NCBI GenBank assembly: GCA_036345935.2
Contig: JADWOT020001723.1
Span: 1-64,000, forward strand
Direction: 5' to 3'
Length of the DNA: 64,000 nt
From: Taenia hydatigena
Taxonomy: Eukaryota; Platyhelminthes; Cestoda; Cyclophyllidea; Taeniidae
In this document: piece after piece, positions 12,081 to 23,482 of the stretch
Position numbering within the stretch: the first letter of the stretch is position 1
Layout of the letters: every line of letters begins with the position of its first letter
The notes under the pieces: model-generated
Database searches by the model: none
What the model was told of the DNA's origin: nothing
The model's input: the letters and a program-made list of their open reading frames with translations, nothing else
Translations under genes and position numbers: made by a program

Positions 12081-15000
12081 TAGGGCTTCATCCTCATAAC
12101 CGGCCTTAATCTCAATTGTCTCTAGTTCCAATCTGAACTGCTTGCATTTTTAATGATGTTGTCTTCGTTGCCAATTTGAGTTTCGTTTGGTTAACTTGCC
12201 GACAATCAGCCTAGACTCCTTTTTTTGATAATAATGCTTTCAAGATGCCTTTTGCAAATTGATTTCATGTGCACCATACAAAAGCGAGCCGCGGAAGCAA
12301 AGCGAATTGTAAAACAACAACCTCACTTATGTTGAAGCCAAACGGTAGATCGACTATTCGACAAGAGCGTGAATTACAGGTAGAAGTCGCATTCGAAGTA
12401 GAATCTTTACCACCTTGGCTTGCATTTGCTTAAATCGCTCCTGCTCAATGTGCTCAAGACGCATACGGCTTGCCAATGGAGAACGATTGGGCAATCTTTT
12501 CAAGGGTACGCCTACTTCATCCACTAACACCAGCGCCACAGGCATTAAATGATCTTACCGACTTGGATTGTGTCACGTCTTGGATCCTACCTTGGCTACA
12601 GCCTTTCGTGAGAGTGTGCCGCACGGTGGAGTCACCCGGATCAAAGAATAAAGACGGAGTGAACTACGTGATCCATTCCTTTAAGTGCCTCATCACATTT
12701 ATTTTTCCTTTTACAAATATCTTCCCTATTTTTCAGCAGTTTATACATAGATAGTCTTGAAAACAGGACACATGCGGAAACCCCTTCAAAACAATCTACG
12801 CCTTCAAGTCATCATCAATACAGTTGCACATCTTCCCCAATGAGGACAAGATGAAGCTGTGGAGTATAGTTTCGCTTTAGTGACCTCCGTTCTAACTTTT
12901 CATCTACTTCTAATCCATCTCTCGTGTGACTGTAGGAGTGCCTTCCTGGTGCTTGGTCCCAACATCGTTAGTGACTGGAGCTTGGAGAAATGGAAGTAAC
13001 TGATTAATTAGTCGTGACCCGAATGTGGGCGTGTGGGGGCTCCTTTATCTCGCATCGCATAATAGAAAGCAAAATGCATTATAGGTCCTTCTCCAAATAC
13101 TTGTTCATTTTTCACTCCCTTCTTAAAGCATCTTCCTTCAGGAAAGTTAACGCATTATGTCGTTAATGATATATCAACTGCTGCTGCTGCTCAACCATCT
13201 GTGGCACTCATATGCAGATCTGGTTGTTGTTGCTGCTGTTGGTAGAGCCCTACATCACCAAGCGAGTGAATGTGCTTCCTTGCCACGGAAGACTTGAACG
13301 CGAAATCACGTCCGTTGGAAAATTTGCCTGCTTCAAAAGTGCATGTTCTGTGGTGCATTCCTCTGCTTTGCATATGATGCGATAGCTTCACTTTTTAAAT
13401 GTGCGCTAATCGACTTCTCTGCTGCGTGTGTGCATTCATTGTCTTTTGCAAGAGTGTTAGCAGGCGCGTTAATGGGGTGCTATACGTTAGCGTGGCTTCT
13501 GGTGGTCGCGATGGTGGTGCTGATGACCATTTGTGAGTATTTGAGACGCGTGATAAGAGATGTCTCACTGACGCATTGTGTGATGACAGTCCTTGGCGTG
13601 GGTATCGAGTGACTAGTGCAAGCGGTCACACTGCTTGTAAGGTTCTGCTAAATTGTCATTTTAATTGCAATAGCGTGGGTTCAAGACTCTTATAGTGTTA
13701 TTTTAACGCGTTTCCAAAGCCAGAATTTGTTGCTAGTTTTCTTACGCTTGCCAAATAAATTGTTTAGTTTGCATTTTCGCCTTATGATTTAACGCCTAAA
13801 AAACTAGGTACTCGCAATAATTTTCGACTTGCCATACATGCACACAATTAGAAGCTCATTTATTTTATCGGACAGCATTGAAGTGATTAGCTAGATTTGT
13901 GCGAGAAGTACGTAAGTAGTGTTAGTTTTGGTGGCCATCACTTTCGGTTAACGGGGCTTACTTTGCTCGAACAAGTTGGCTTTTTTATTAGCCCTAGCTT
14001 GTTATTTGTTATTAGGTCCTTTTTATTTCGATTGGCTTCCTTCGTACGCCTACTTGCTAAAGTAAAATCCAAGGCTTCATAATGTGAATGTTAAGACGTT
14101 TCATTTCACAGCTCCAGAGTCTAATCACCCTCAGTTTTTGATGTGCGATACTTTGAGTAATAAATTAAGATTGTTTTGGCAACTCGTCAATCAGTTTTCT
14201 AGCTAGCCTTTATTTGGTGCTACGAAGCACACGTCGCATATGCACACTAAGTAACAGCAAAAGTGAATCTGATCAGGGTCAGTACAACCGTTTCTTAGAT
14301 ATCGAAGGGCAATCTGAATAGGGTGTAAATCAGGAAACTAACAAGCTTACATAGCCAGATGGGTCGCCTCACCATCCAGGTAAACCAATTCGAGAAAGGA
14401 CGATGGAACCTTTTCTACCTCCCAAGTAATAGCTGCTTCCATGCCCTTTGCTATAAGGTTGTTCGATTCGCAAGTGCAAATGCTTCCATTAAAAGACTTG
14501 GCTTTAATGGAGGGCTTTACACTGTCGTAGTCCCACAGGACGGCAATTACTGCGCCCCATCTACGGCAAGGGCAAGCAATATCCACTGGGTTTACACCAT
14601 AAAAACGACGTACACACCGATCTGTACTAAATACGCTCATTTGCTAGGGCAGTTCAAAGTCATCGCGATGAATGCTTGCAAGGTGTTTGAACTTGGCAGG
14701 ATCAATAATTTCATGGGGGTGTGATTAAATTGATAAACACTAGTTTGCTGAAATAAACTATCCTCTCAGCATATAAAGGCAGCGCAATAACATTAAATGC
14801 GCTTTCACAAATGGAAGAGGACAAAGATGAAATCTCAAATCACATTTGACCTCACATGCTTTTTAATGGCCAGTCCTTCGTACGCATTCATCGCTCGACT
14901 CGAAGGGATGCTTTCATGCACTTTGATGCCCCATTGTCATTATCATTAACCAGAGGTGCAAAAAAAGACACCAGCTCCTCCAACATTACTTGCTCTTAAC

Positions 15001-16189
15001 AGGCAGCAAAATCATGGCCTTGACCTTAAACTAAACCTGAAGCCACGGATTCTGTTGCTGACACAAGCGTGCCACGACACCATTGGTATGGCTGGTCGGG
15101 ATAGAAGGCACAAAAAATGTCAATTCGGACACCATCAAGCCTAAGTAAGTTTGGAAAACGTTTTTCTTAAGTCTACAATTCGCAGCACTAAACAGGCTTT
15201 GTAATGATAAAACTTGCAGTATTTAGGATTTCACTTAAAGAATTCGTGATTAAATAATGCAGCTCTATTTATGTCCCATATACTCCTATCATTAGTAGCA
15301 CCCATTCACCACTCCCAAGTAATTTGTACCCACTTTAAGCTTTAGTTACCCATTTCGATTCTGTTCACTCACTTATTAAAAAAATTAAACGCAAAATTTA
15401 CCATTTGGGCTTTGCATTTTCTAGGCACGTAACCCTATCAAGTTTGTTCGTTTTACTGACCGATGGATCAGGCGAATAATTAGAAATGAATGTGCAGATT
15501 TCTTAAGTTTTGCCTACATTTTTGTGTCCTCATGGAAAAAATTGTGCAGAGAGCACCTCCAATACCCAAGTAAAATTTTTTGCGTTGATTAAGGCTATCA
15601 CAAACAGCAACAACAACAACAAAAGTCAAACCAATTCCGACTTTGTAAAAATTAACCCGAAATAATGTAACAAATAGAGCAAGCTGCTTAGTTCAAGAAA
15701 ATTTGTTTTGCACAATGAGTTAGCTACAGGCAAACGAGAAACCAGTCATGTATAAAACAAGAAAGGCTACAAATGATGGACGAAATAGGCCTATGACTGC
15801 TGGTTCGGATCAGCTCTTCATCCAAACGGACACAAATGACCGCACGAATGAACAGTTGTCTCTCATTTCCCTCTCCCACAACAGGCTCACTCTACGTGCC
15901 TCAGAACTACACAGGTAATAATAGGCACGAAAATTGCCACACTCAATCGCAGTTGTGTTCAATGTTCACTGGAGTCTTTCTTTTGTTATACACAATGGTC
16001 AGACACCTTAGGCAATGGATGATAGCATGGGTGATTTGAGTAAGAACGGATGATCAGGCACCTACCTGGTTAATAAAGTGAGGGTGATTGACTGCGTGTT
16101 GGTATGAGGAACGGCGGCACTATGATTGAATAGTTTAACACAGAAAAGTGTCTGCTCATGACGATGCATGCATGAAGTACTCGATTTGG
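12081..16189. other. No recognisable gene; weak coding hint at 12354-12545
   Basis: No domain or repeat family is recognised here. A 63-codon minus-strand frame (12545-12354) contains a charged amphipathic helix (HIEQERFKQM region) and has GT-type donor-like sites just upstream, but nothing identifies it. A CTG/TTG-rich patch at 13172-13240 is partly self-complementary. The 121-codon plus frame at 14359-14724 overlaps an equally open antisense frame and looks like chance. Confidence 0.4.
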
Positions 16190-19100
16190 TCCCTACGATT
16201 TGACTCCTTACCTTTATTTTTCCACTTGAGTGCCACGAGAAAGCCTCTCACCTCTGGATCCCTCACACAACTCTCCTTCTCCTCCTCCTACCTCATAGTC
16301 TGCCAGCGCTCTCCTCATAGTCGATTTGATTAACTAGAAGGACAAGTTAGTTGGCGAGGATGAAGAGAACGCGCCTTCACACCCACACACACAAGCACAC
16401 ACACGTTCCTGCTTGTTTTCGTTAGACGCCAATTAAGGCCACCCGCCAAATGAACAAAAGTGAGAGTTGGCAATGCTGCACATGCAAACTTGGGCAAACA
16501 AACAGACAGACGAAATACATTGCGGGAACAAAGCAGGCTGTCTATAGCAAAAGCGAACAAGTTTACTCGGCATTGTAAAAAGTCAGGTAGAGGGATTCTC
16601 TACATAGAAAAAAGGATTGAGAAGTGGGATAGACAGGTAGGAATTCGACTGGTCTGCGACTTTGCTTTCGAAAGGGTAAGTGAAGGAGAAGTAGAAGCAG
16701 GAGACGAAATTGAGGCGAAGTGGAGTAGGACAAACTAAAGTGGCAGTATGAAAAATGGAAATAGAGAGTTGATGGTAATCCAAGCAAAGCTATGCTAAAA
16801 CAGCATCCAATTCTATGCAGAGTTTGAGTAAGTTAGATTCAGTCTAATCTGTGCTAGTTTAATCTGGATTATGAATCTGTGCATTATTTAATCATGTCAC
16901 AATCGAGATTGAGACTAGTAAGAGATGAAAGGGAGCCTACAAGGAGGGTGCTGGAAAATGATGAGGTAGAAGGAAAAGGTAAGAGAAGGGTAGAGGACAC
17001 AGAGGTGCGTGACGTTCACATGGCAACAAAGTAGAAAAATATGTGTAAGGAGCTAAAATGGTGGGCGTACTGACTTCCTCTTTTGGATGGGTTTGACCTA
17101 ATGCAAGACGCAATGCGCTTAAGCCTGTAGAGCGTGGTGGGCGACAAAAAAGACACTCACCGAAGATGGGTTGGAGTGTGACATGAGAAATGGGACGTAG
17201 ATAAGAGAGCTTCTCTCCATCTATTTCGAAGAAGTCATCGAACCCACTTCCAGTTTGCGTACCCCGATCCCTAATGTCTGCAAGAAAGAAAGAGACGACC
17301 ACTTGGCAGCAATTTGCGTCAAATTGATTGGACGGGCCAAATTTAAGTGTTGCAGCTGGCTTAAATGGTAAAGTATAGGGTGCCTTACTCAAGCCTGTCA
17401 TAATCTAGCCTCGGTTGCCCATCTTGTATATTCCAATCCAATCTAAATTAGCCATATCTGGTCAAATGTGGACTTACGTACCGTTCTGCAGTGCTTTTGC
17501 AGTAAGACATGAATAATAGGCAAGTTAATTTACACCAGCAGGCCTCCTGAAGTATAGTTAAGAGCATTTTTGAGAGTATATTTGAGACACGAAAAGCAAG
17601 TGTGCAGAGTAGAATGTCGATATAAGGAATCGGCATATTACCCTTAAAGAATGGTATCGATTAAAGCAAAAGGACTTTTCTGGTGCGCGCTTTAATTCTG
17701 TGCCTGGACAAATGCTATTTTTCATTTTGAATGGCAATATTGGTCTATGCGCTTCTTCGGTAGGAGTAAAGCAACAGGAATGCTTAGCCGAAAGAGTCAA
17801 GGAGTAGGTGAGAAGTCGTGGATATGGAGCTGCAGTGCAGTGTTCTTCACTTCTTTCCATCCTTTTCCACACTGATTCACTTGCCCACTCATCTAACCAT
17901 GTGACTGTGATTTATAAAACAATCAGCTCAACAAAAAGAGCTTAATTTTTTTCGAATAGTACAATAGAAGAGGTGCCAATATTAAAGCGGCCACGTAAAT
18001 GAAGTGAAGAAAGAGATTGAGACACGGATGGATCGTCAATAAGAGGAGGAAGCAAGAGCAGGCGTGGAGTGAATTATCAGCCTAATGCTATTAATAAGAA
18101 GGGAGGACAAGTATTTGACAAACGTGAAGTACGTTTTTACTTCATAAAGCAAACTATGCTATTTAAAAATGCATTGCTTAATTCACCTCATTCAAGCTTA
18201 CTTTCTTTATCTCACATTTTCACACATTCGCATTATCAATCTTTAAGTTTAAACTGCTTTATCTTTGTTCTAAGTGCACAAGCCTTTCCTTACTTTTTCA
18301 TTTTCCTTTATTACCATGCTTTCTTAGTTCTCCTTGCCGACATAGACAACTTGCATTTTACCTGCTACGTCAAACAATTGCAGAAGAGAGCCTACCACCA
18401 AGTCTTAATATTGAACAAGTCTGGATCAAAAATTGCATGTATTTGCGCTATCGCGACTTTCTTTGCTAAAACGGACTCTCCACACATCGAATACACCAAA
18501 AAAGCCAGATATGTGAACAAGAGCTGCTACAAGCAAGTACAAAAGGATGCCGAATGGTGAGTTTCATTTCTGGCCGATTTTGGATTAAGGAGGAAAACAA
18601 AGAGTTTTACTCTATACCCTTGTTGAAAACGTTTACGGAGCAAAAAAAATGCCTGACTATCAAATTCAATCAATTCCGATCACTGAGAGTGCGCATTCGT
18701 TCATTGCCAACTATCTATGTCATCCTAGGCGCTCTTGTCATCGGTCAAACCTTACTCTCTTACAAGTTGATAAAGGAACTGCCGCAAACAATTGCTGAAT
18801 AGAATAGGCTGCTAGAATACAATTTTGGTCGGCTCCATATCTAAATAGACCAAAAATAGCGCAACTTTATATTCTCGCGTTATTTTAACTTTCTATGTCA
18901 AAATAGGCTACTTAAACATCGGCCAGGTTCAAAATTTAAAGCACAACACGGAAAATACCACAGCTACCAGCGATGGAAGGAAGACCCAAGTACAAAATTG
19001 AATGATTTTGGTGAAACACCAAGAAACTAGATTGCAGATGTGTACTTACGCTGTCTCACTTTTCGTATTTAAATCATTTGCACTGCATTGTGTTCATTCC

Positions 19101-20215
19101 TAGGCCTCAAACGTCCTACGATTGAAATGCGTTTCACTGGACTGCAAGTAGCCTGACACTTATAGCCTAATCCCAACCAAATTTTGATTTAATAAACAAA
19201 ATATAACGCGTTCTGGTTTTCTTTAATGGTCACTCTCAGTTTAGCTGCATGACACAAAAAGCTATAGTTTCAAAGGAGATCTGCGTATCATTTGCAAAAG
19301 AAAGCCTACTACTAAGCAGGTAAGTAAGTCGGGGCCTTATTATGATCGCTTTAAGGCTGAGGTGAAAAATTCTAAAAGCACAGTGCAATTTGTCTAATTT
19401 AGCATTGTTTTACTTGTGCAATGCATTATGCATACATTGATCTAAGCTGCCATTTAAAAGCCGATCCCATTCTGAACATTCCGACGGTGGTGAGCAGCTA
19501 TTTGGTAATTAAATCCTTTTATCGCCTTGCCTTGAGGGCTTTTAACCATAACTTCATAGCTATTAAATAACCCAGAATGACCAAAATTTGTATAGAAGCA
19601 GGCACTATAGCAATTTACTGCGCACTAATGATTAAAATCTTGGTAATATACAGTCAAGTCTAATCATCCAGTAAACAGCTACTTTAGTTAATGCATGACA
19701 AGTGTGGTAAGAAATCATAAAATCTAATTTATTCTTACCTGCATTATGTGCAAAGCAATGCCAAAGGCGGGACCCTGATCTTGAATTCCTCGTTAAAGGA
19801 TGCAGTACATTCTACTGAAATTTTTGTCCCGTATATCTATTTTTACCGAGTAATTTTCAGCAAGTAAGATGATTCTCTGGAAAAAAAAAACGTAGCTCAC
19901 TTCTGCCGAAATCATGTCATTTTAGTGTTACGATGGTCCCACTTACCAACGAGGTGGAAAGCAGTTACCGCTGATGACCTCCAAAATGATTAACGACTTA
20001 ATTAACTTAAAGACTTCTTTCACCTGACAAAATATGCAATCGGCAATTGGCATGCGATAAAAAAGTACAAAGAGCATGCGTATTTATTTTTGGTCTTAAA
20101 CGATACGTGATGCATTTCAACTAACACACAGGAAAAAATGATTAGGTTCTATAAACTTCATTGGATTAAAATCTGTCACTCATCATACGCGTCTGCCTAT
20201 ATTCAGTAAAATCTT
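16190..20215 (+). repeat. Composite repeat E-D, copy ii (partial)
   Basis: It aligns with 44400-47730 in the same orientation. Landmarks are the CA-rich tract at 16380-16404, the 17840-18060 segment (46140-46400), and the block D hallmark TTACCGCTGATGACCTCC at about 19966 (47461). The match stops near 20215, just after the CATACGCGT segment, so the far end of D is missing. Two overlapping open frames (18069-18802) are not kept open in the homologous segment at 29560-30190, so I treat them as non-coding. Confidence 0.65.
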
Positions 20216-21412
20216 TCTTTCCATTCAGTTCTATTTCTGTTTTTAAACCATTTTCGGGAACAGCGTCTTTTGCTCATTCTTTTCTAATGTCAACTCTGCT
20301 TTGCATTAATATGTACCTACGAATTGATACGGCCAAGCAAATTAATCTTTGATACACCAAAATTGCACATTTCTTGTGAATTCAAAAGCGGTTTTTTGCA
20401 AAGTGTAGGCGTACAACAGGTCGAAACACGTTGAGGAGCGATATAATATTTCCACCAACAGCAGCTCAACAAACATGGAGATCATAATATGTGTGCTAAA
20501 AACTACACCATGCAGTTTCCCTTTAGTTTGACAACTCTTTCCTTAAAATAAACAAAGCACGCACTTTGAATCTAATAATGCTTTTATCTATTTCTTGACT
20601 ATGCTTGTTTGTTTGAAAGCATGCAGCACTTCAAGATTATTATGACACGGTCTACGAGCGTCAGTAATTTGTTCATAGGCTGTTGTCGTAAAACAATTTG
20701 CTACCCATACAACTTATCGTGTGAGAAAGACAGGAGGTTCAGGGAAATCGACATCATCATATAAGGCCAGGCTCCTTCCATAACTTTACCACGTCCTCTG
20801 AGCAAATGAGCTCTTGTTAATAAAAGTAGTCTGAGGGGAACATTGCAGAAGAGTGCAGCAGGTACTTGCGTGAAAGCAACACCACAATTTGTTAGGTTGG
20901 GTCAGATTCGGCTCATCAGCTACGAGAAATCGACAAGGGGCTAAAGTAGAAGCCTTGGTGTGTAGTTTGGCTGACAATTGCAAGCGACTCTACTGCTTGC
21001 GAAGTCCTGTAGGTGGGTGGTGGGTTGGTACGCAGTGATTTTGTTGTCTGATATGTGGATTCTTCTTCTTTGCCACCTTCCTTCCCCGCATTGCTCACGA
21101 CTAGTTGGTTTGACAATGGTTAGGAGAAGGGTGGTCTTCTTCCTTCCAAGCCACTTCTAGGAACTTGCTCACAACTCTTCAATTAACGCGTTTTTTGCAA
21201 CGTCTTCTGATGAAAAAACACCACTGTCTTATTGATTATGCAAAGGAGTGCTTTTATTAACAAAATAAATGCAGACGGATGCCTCTTCTCTGCTTCCTCT
21301 CCTCCTCAGCCTCTTTGTGCGATCTCCTCCGTTTGTGTGCAACCCCCCTACCTCAGCCAATGTACGATCAAATAATTACCTCGACGTGAAACTCCTACTG
21401 AGCGTCGATTCA
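20216..21412. other. No recognisable gene
   Basis: About 1.2 kb between repeat copy ii and duplicated block C2. It shows only short open frames and no repeat that I can match elsewhere in the window. Confidence 0.45.
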
Positions 21413-21680
21413 GTAGCAATAACATTCCGCCTTCAAAACATTCAAGCAGTAGAGACTGTCAGCAGGTAGACACTGCATGGAATAAGAGAGTTGCGACGGC
21501 AATCGTCCTCCTTCTCCTCCATCTGAACCCTTGTTGGTCACACAGTAACGAAGCATGCACACTACTTCGTGACACAGTAGTTACCGCTGCCAGGAATATT
21601 TTGTTTAGAATGCACGCCGTTTGTAAATTGGAGCCTTACCTTCTTGTAGTGGAGGTTGTGCTGATGGTAGTTTGAGTAAG

Positions 21681-21703
21681 CATGCATGCATGCATGTATG
21701 CAT
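21681..21703. repeat. CATG microsatellite
   Basis: Short perfect-to-imperfect (CATG)n run, palindromic by nature. Copy C1 has a shorter, degenerate version near 244-258, so the run has expanded in C2. Confidence 0.8.
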
Positions 21704-22430
21704 TTTCATCCCACTCATCTTGGATATAGAAGAGGAAGAAATAACTCACAAGAGGAATCAGTGCCTCTTTGACGACTTTGGAAGGGGTGGTGGCTCACGT
21801 GGTGACGCAGTGTGCTGAGAAGGTAGCACCACCGCATTTGCTGTGATGGAGAGGGAAGGGGGTATCGCAAACCGCACAACACGCTACGCCTAAAACAATG
21901 TTTTGTAAAGGCAATTTCACGAATTTCTCTCTGTGCAATATTTCCCAGTTAGCGGGCTCTGCACGGTCAGTGGCAACTTATCCCGCTTAAACTCTTGGGC
22001 TTAATAAAGATGTGCACCCTACCTCCGTCTTTCTTCCACAGGTCTTTACTTCCACTTCCATAGATGAGGCCGAGGGGGAAACGATGCAGATACCAATTCC
22101 TGCTGACTGAAAGCATACCTACTCATCCTCATCCTCATCCTCTTCCTTTTCTTTCCCTTCCTTTTTTCTTCTTCTAGTGTAGTTTACAGTCACTTGATTT
22201 GGTAGCAGTTTCCAACACCCCTCACCAAACGTGCCGACATTTAAAGACGCCGTACTTTACAAGTGGCATAGCCCGATTTCAGTCTTCAAAATGCACGCAA
22301 GTAATGCAACAACCTAAAGTATACGCATACACACAATTCAAGAAAGACGAGGCTGTAATCCTAGCTCTCCTCAACCTCAAATACTTTTCAAACTTCACCG
22401 CACAAGTAACGACTTCGCGATGGCAATGGC

Positions 22431-22620
22431 TGTAGTGACCCGAGGTTCCCTCGAAAGCAAAAGAAGGCAGAGTACCGGGGTAGAATGTATATATATACAA
22501 CAAGCAGAGAAAAAAATAAGCTGCTGACATAGTCCTGAGGCCAGCTCACGCGGCTAGGGCATTGTGGCCACCTCTGTGACCCTGACCGATAACGGTAGTT
22601 CAAACAACCAAAGTACTACA
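22431..22620 (-). mobile_element. Solo LTR, family A, with target duplication
   Basis: A 190-bp minus-strand copy. Read on the minus strand it starts TGTAGTACTTTGG and ends GGGTCACTACA. The flanking five bases are ATGGC (22426-22430) and ATGGA (22621-22625), which match at four of five. The internal TATATATA run is present. It sits inside duplicated block C2. No coding content. Confidence 0.65.
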
Positions 22621-23213
22621 ATGGAACTTAAAATCAAACCAAATAACGTGCTGTGATACCTGACCAGGTTAATTTGTGAAACTGAACGAAGTACTGTACT
22701 ACCAATGAGCACCAAGGCAGGATGTTTGCAGACATTTTGTTCAATTAATACGTCTATTGTCTCTCTAAGATATTGTCTGCACATTTGAGGAGGAGAATTG
22801 GAACCCAGTCCAGCAGGGGCCCATCATAAGTTTACTTGCCTTCTGCAATATTTTAACACCCTTTTCAGTGCTCACCAGTGCGTTACTTGGCTTTACAACT
22901 GACCTCTAACCCAATTTGAGGACTTGATTATTGCGTCATTATGTGCGGTAGACTTCCAAGACAAGTGTTTTCGATGCAATCCTTGTCTAGATCCACGCTT
23001 ATACCTTTTATAAGTGAAAAAAATGTTTCTCGTTAATGCTTTCCGTTGCTCTACATGAATGGTTTTAGGGTTTTGAATTTTTGAACTGTCCATTCGCTTA
23101 AATTTGCCCTTTGGATCACATATTTTCCTACTTCGCTTCAATCTTACTATTATGTGATGAACTAACCCATTTTTTAGTGCATTTGACACCGCACATTTAT
23201 TATGCATTACTAG

Positions 23214-23442
23214 TGTAGAGGGTTCCTCCTCCCCCTCCTGGTTACCCTTACCAGCAGAAGTCTGAGTGCGTTTGGACATCTTTACTGTTATAAGGGTGAT
23301 AAATACAGTTAGGCGACTAATGGAGGTTCAGGCCGAGGGTCCGTCACGTTCCAATGAGTCTCCGCGTTCCTCCGTCACGTGGTTTAAAATTGACTTCCCG
23401 CCCCTGGCCTACAAAGCGCATTTAAAGAAATTAAGTATTACA
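23214..23442 (-). repeat. 3' LTR of gypsy element 1
   Basis: 229 bp, directly repeated at 26933-27161 with one mismatch. On the element strand it runs from TGTAATACTTAATTTC to CCCTCTACA. It contains a start codon (23277-23279) and the first 22 codons of Gag, which here read out into flanking DNA. Confidence 0.95.
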
Positions 23443-23459
23443 TTGCCCCCTCGTCTTTT
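23443..23459 (-). other. Polypurine tract of gypsy element 1
   Basis: On the element strand AAAAGACGAGGGGGCAA lies immediately before the TG of the 3' LTR, which is where plus-strand priming occurs in LTR retrotransposons. Identified by position and composition. Confidence 0.7.
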
Positions 23460-23482
23460 GAGCGCCGTCCCCGGCGCTACCC

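Larger units (their letters stand above)
21413..23213 (+). repeat. Duplicated block C, copy 2, part before the gypsy insertion
   Basis: Collinear with 1-1195, with indels. It contains the solo family A LTR at 22431-22620, a CATG microsatellite at 21681-21703 and a TCATCC run near 22118-22145. It ends in ACTAG at 23209-23213, the target duplication of the gypsy element. The match resumes at 27162. Confidence 0.6.

Noticed and set aside
14347..14724. Two overlapping frames of 97 and 121 codons on opposite strands
   Set aside because: Both strands are equally open, no domain is visible, and there is no sign of splicing.
18069..18802. Two overlapping open frames of 163 and 82 codons at the E/D boundary
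   Set aside because: The homologous segment (29560-30190, inverted) has stops and indels in these frames, and the proteins show no domain.
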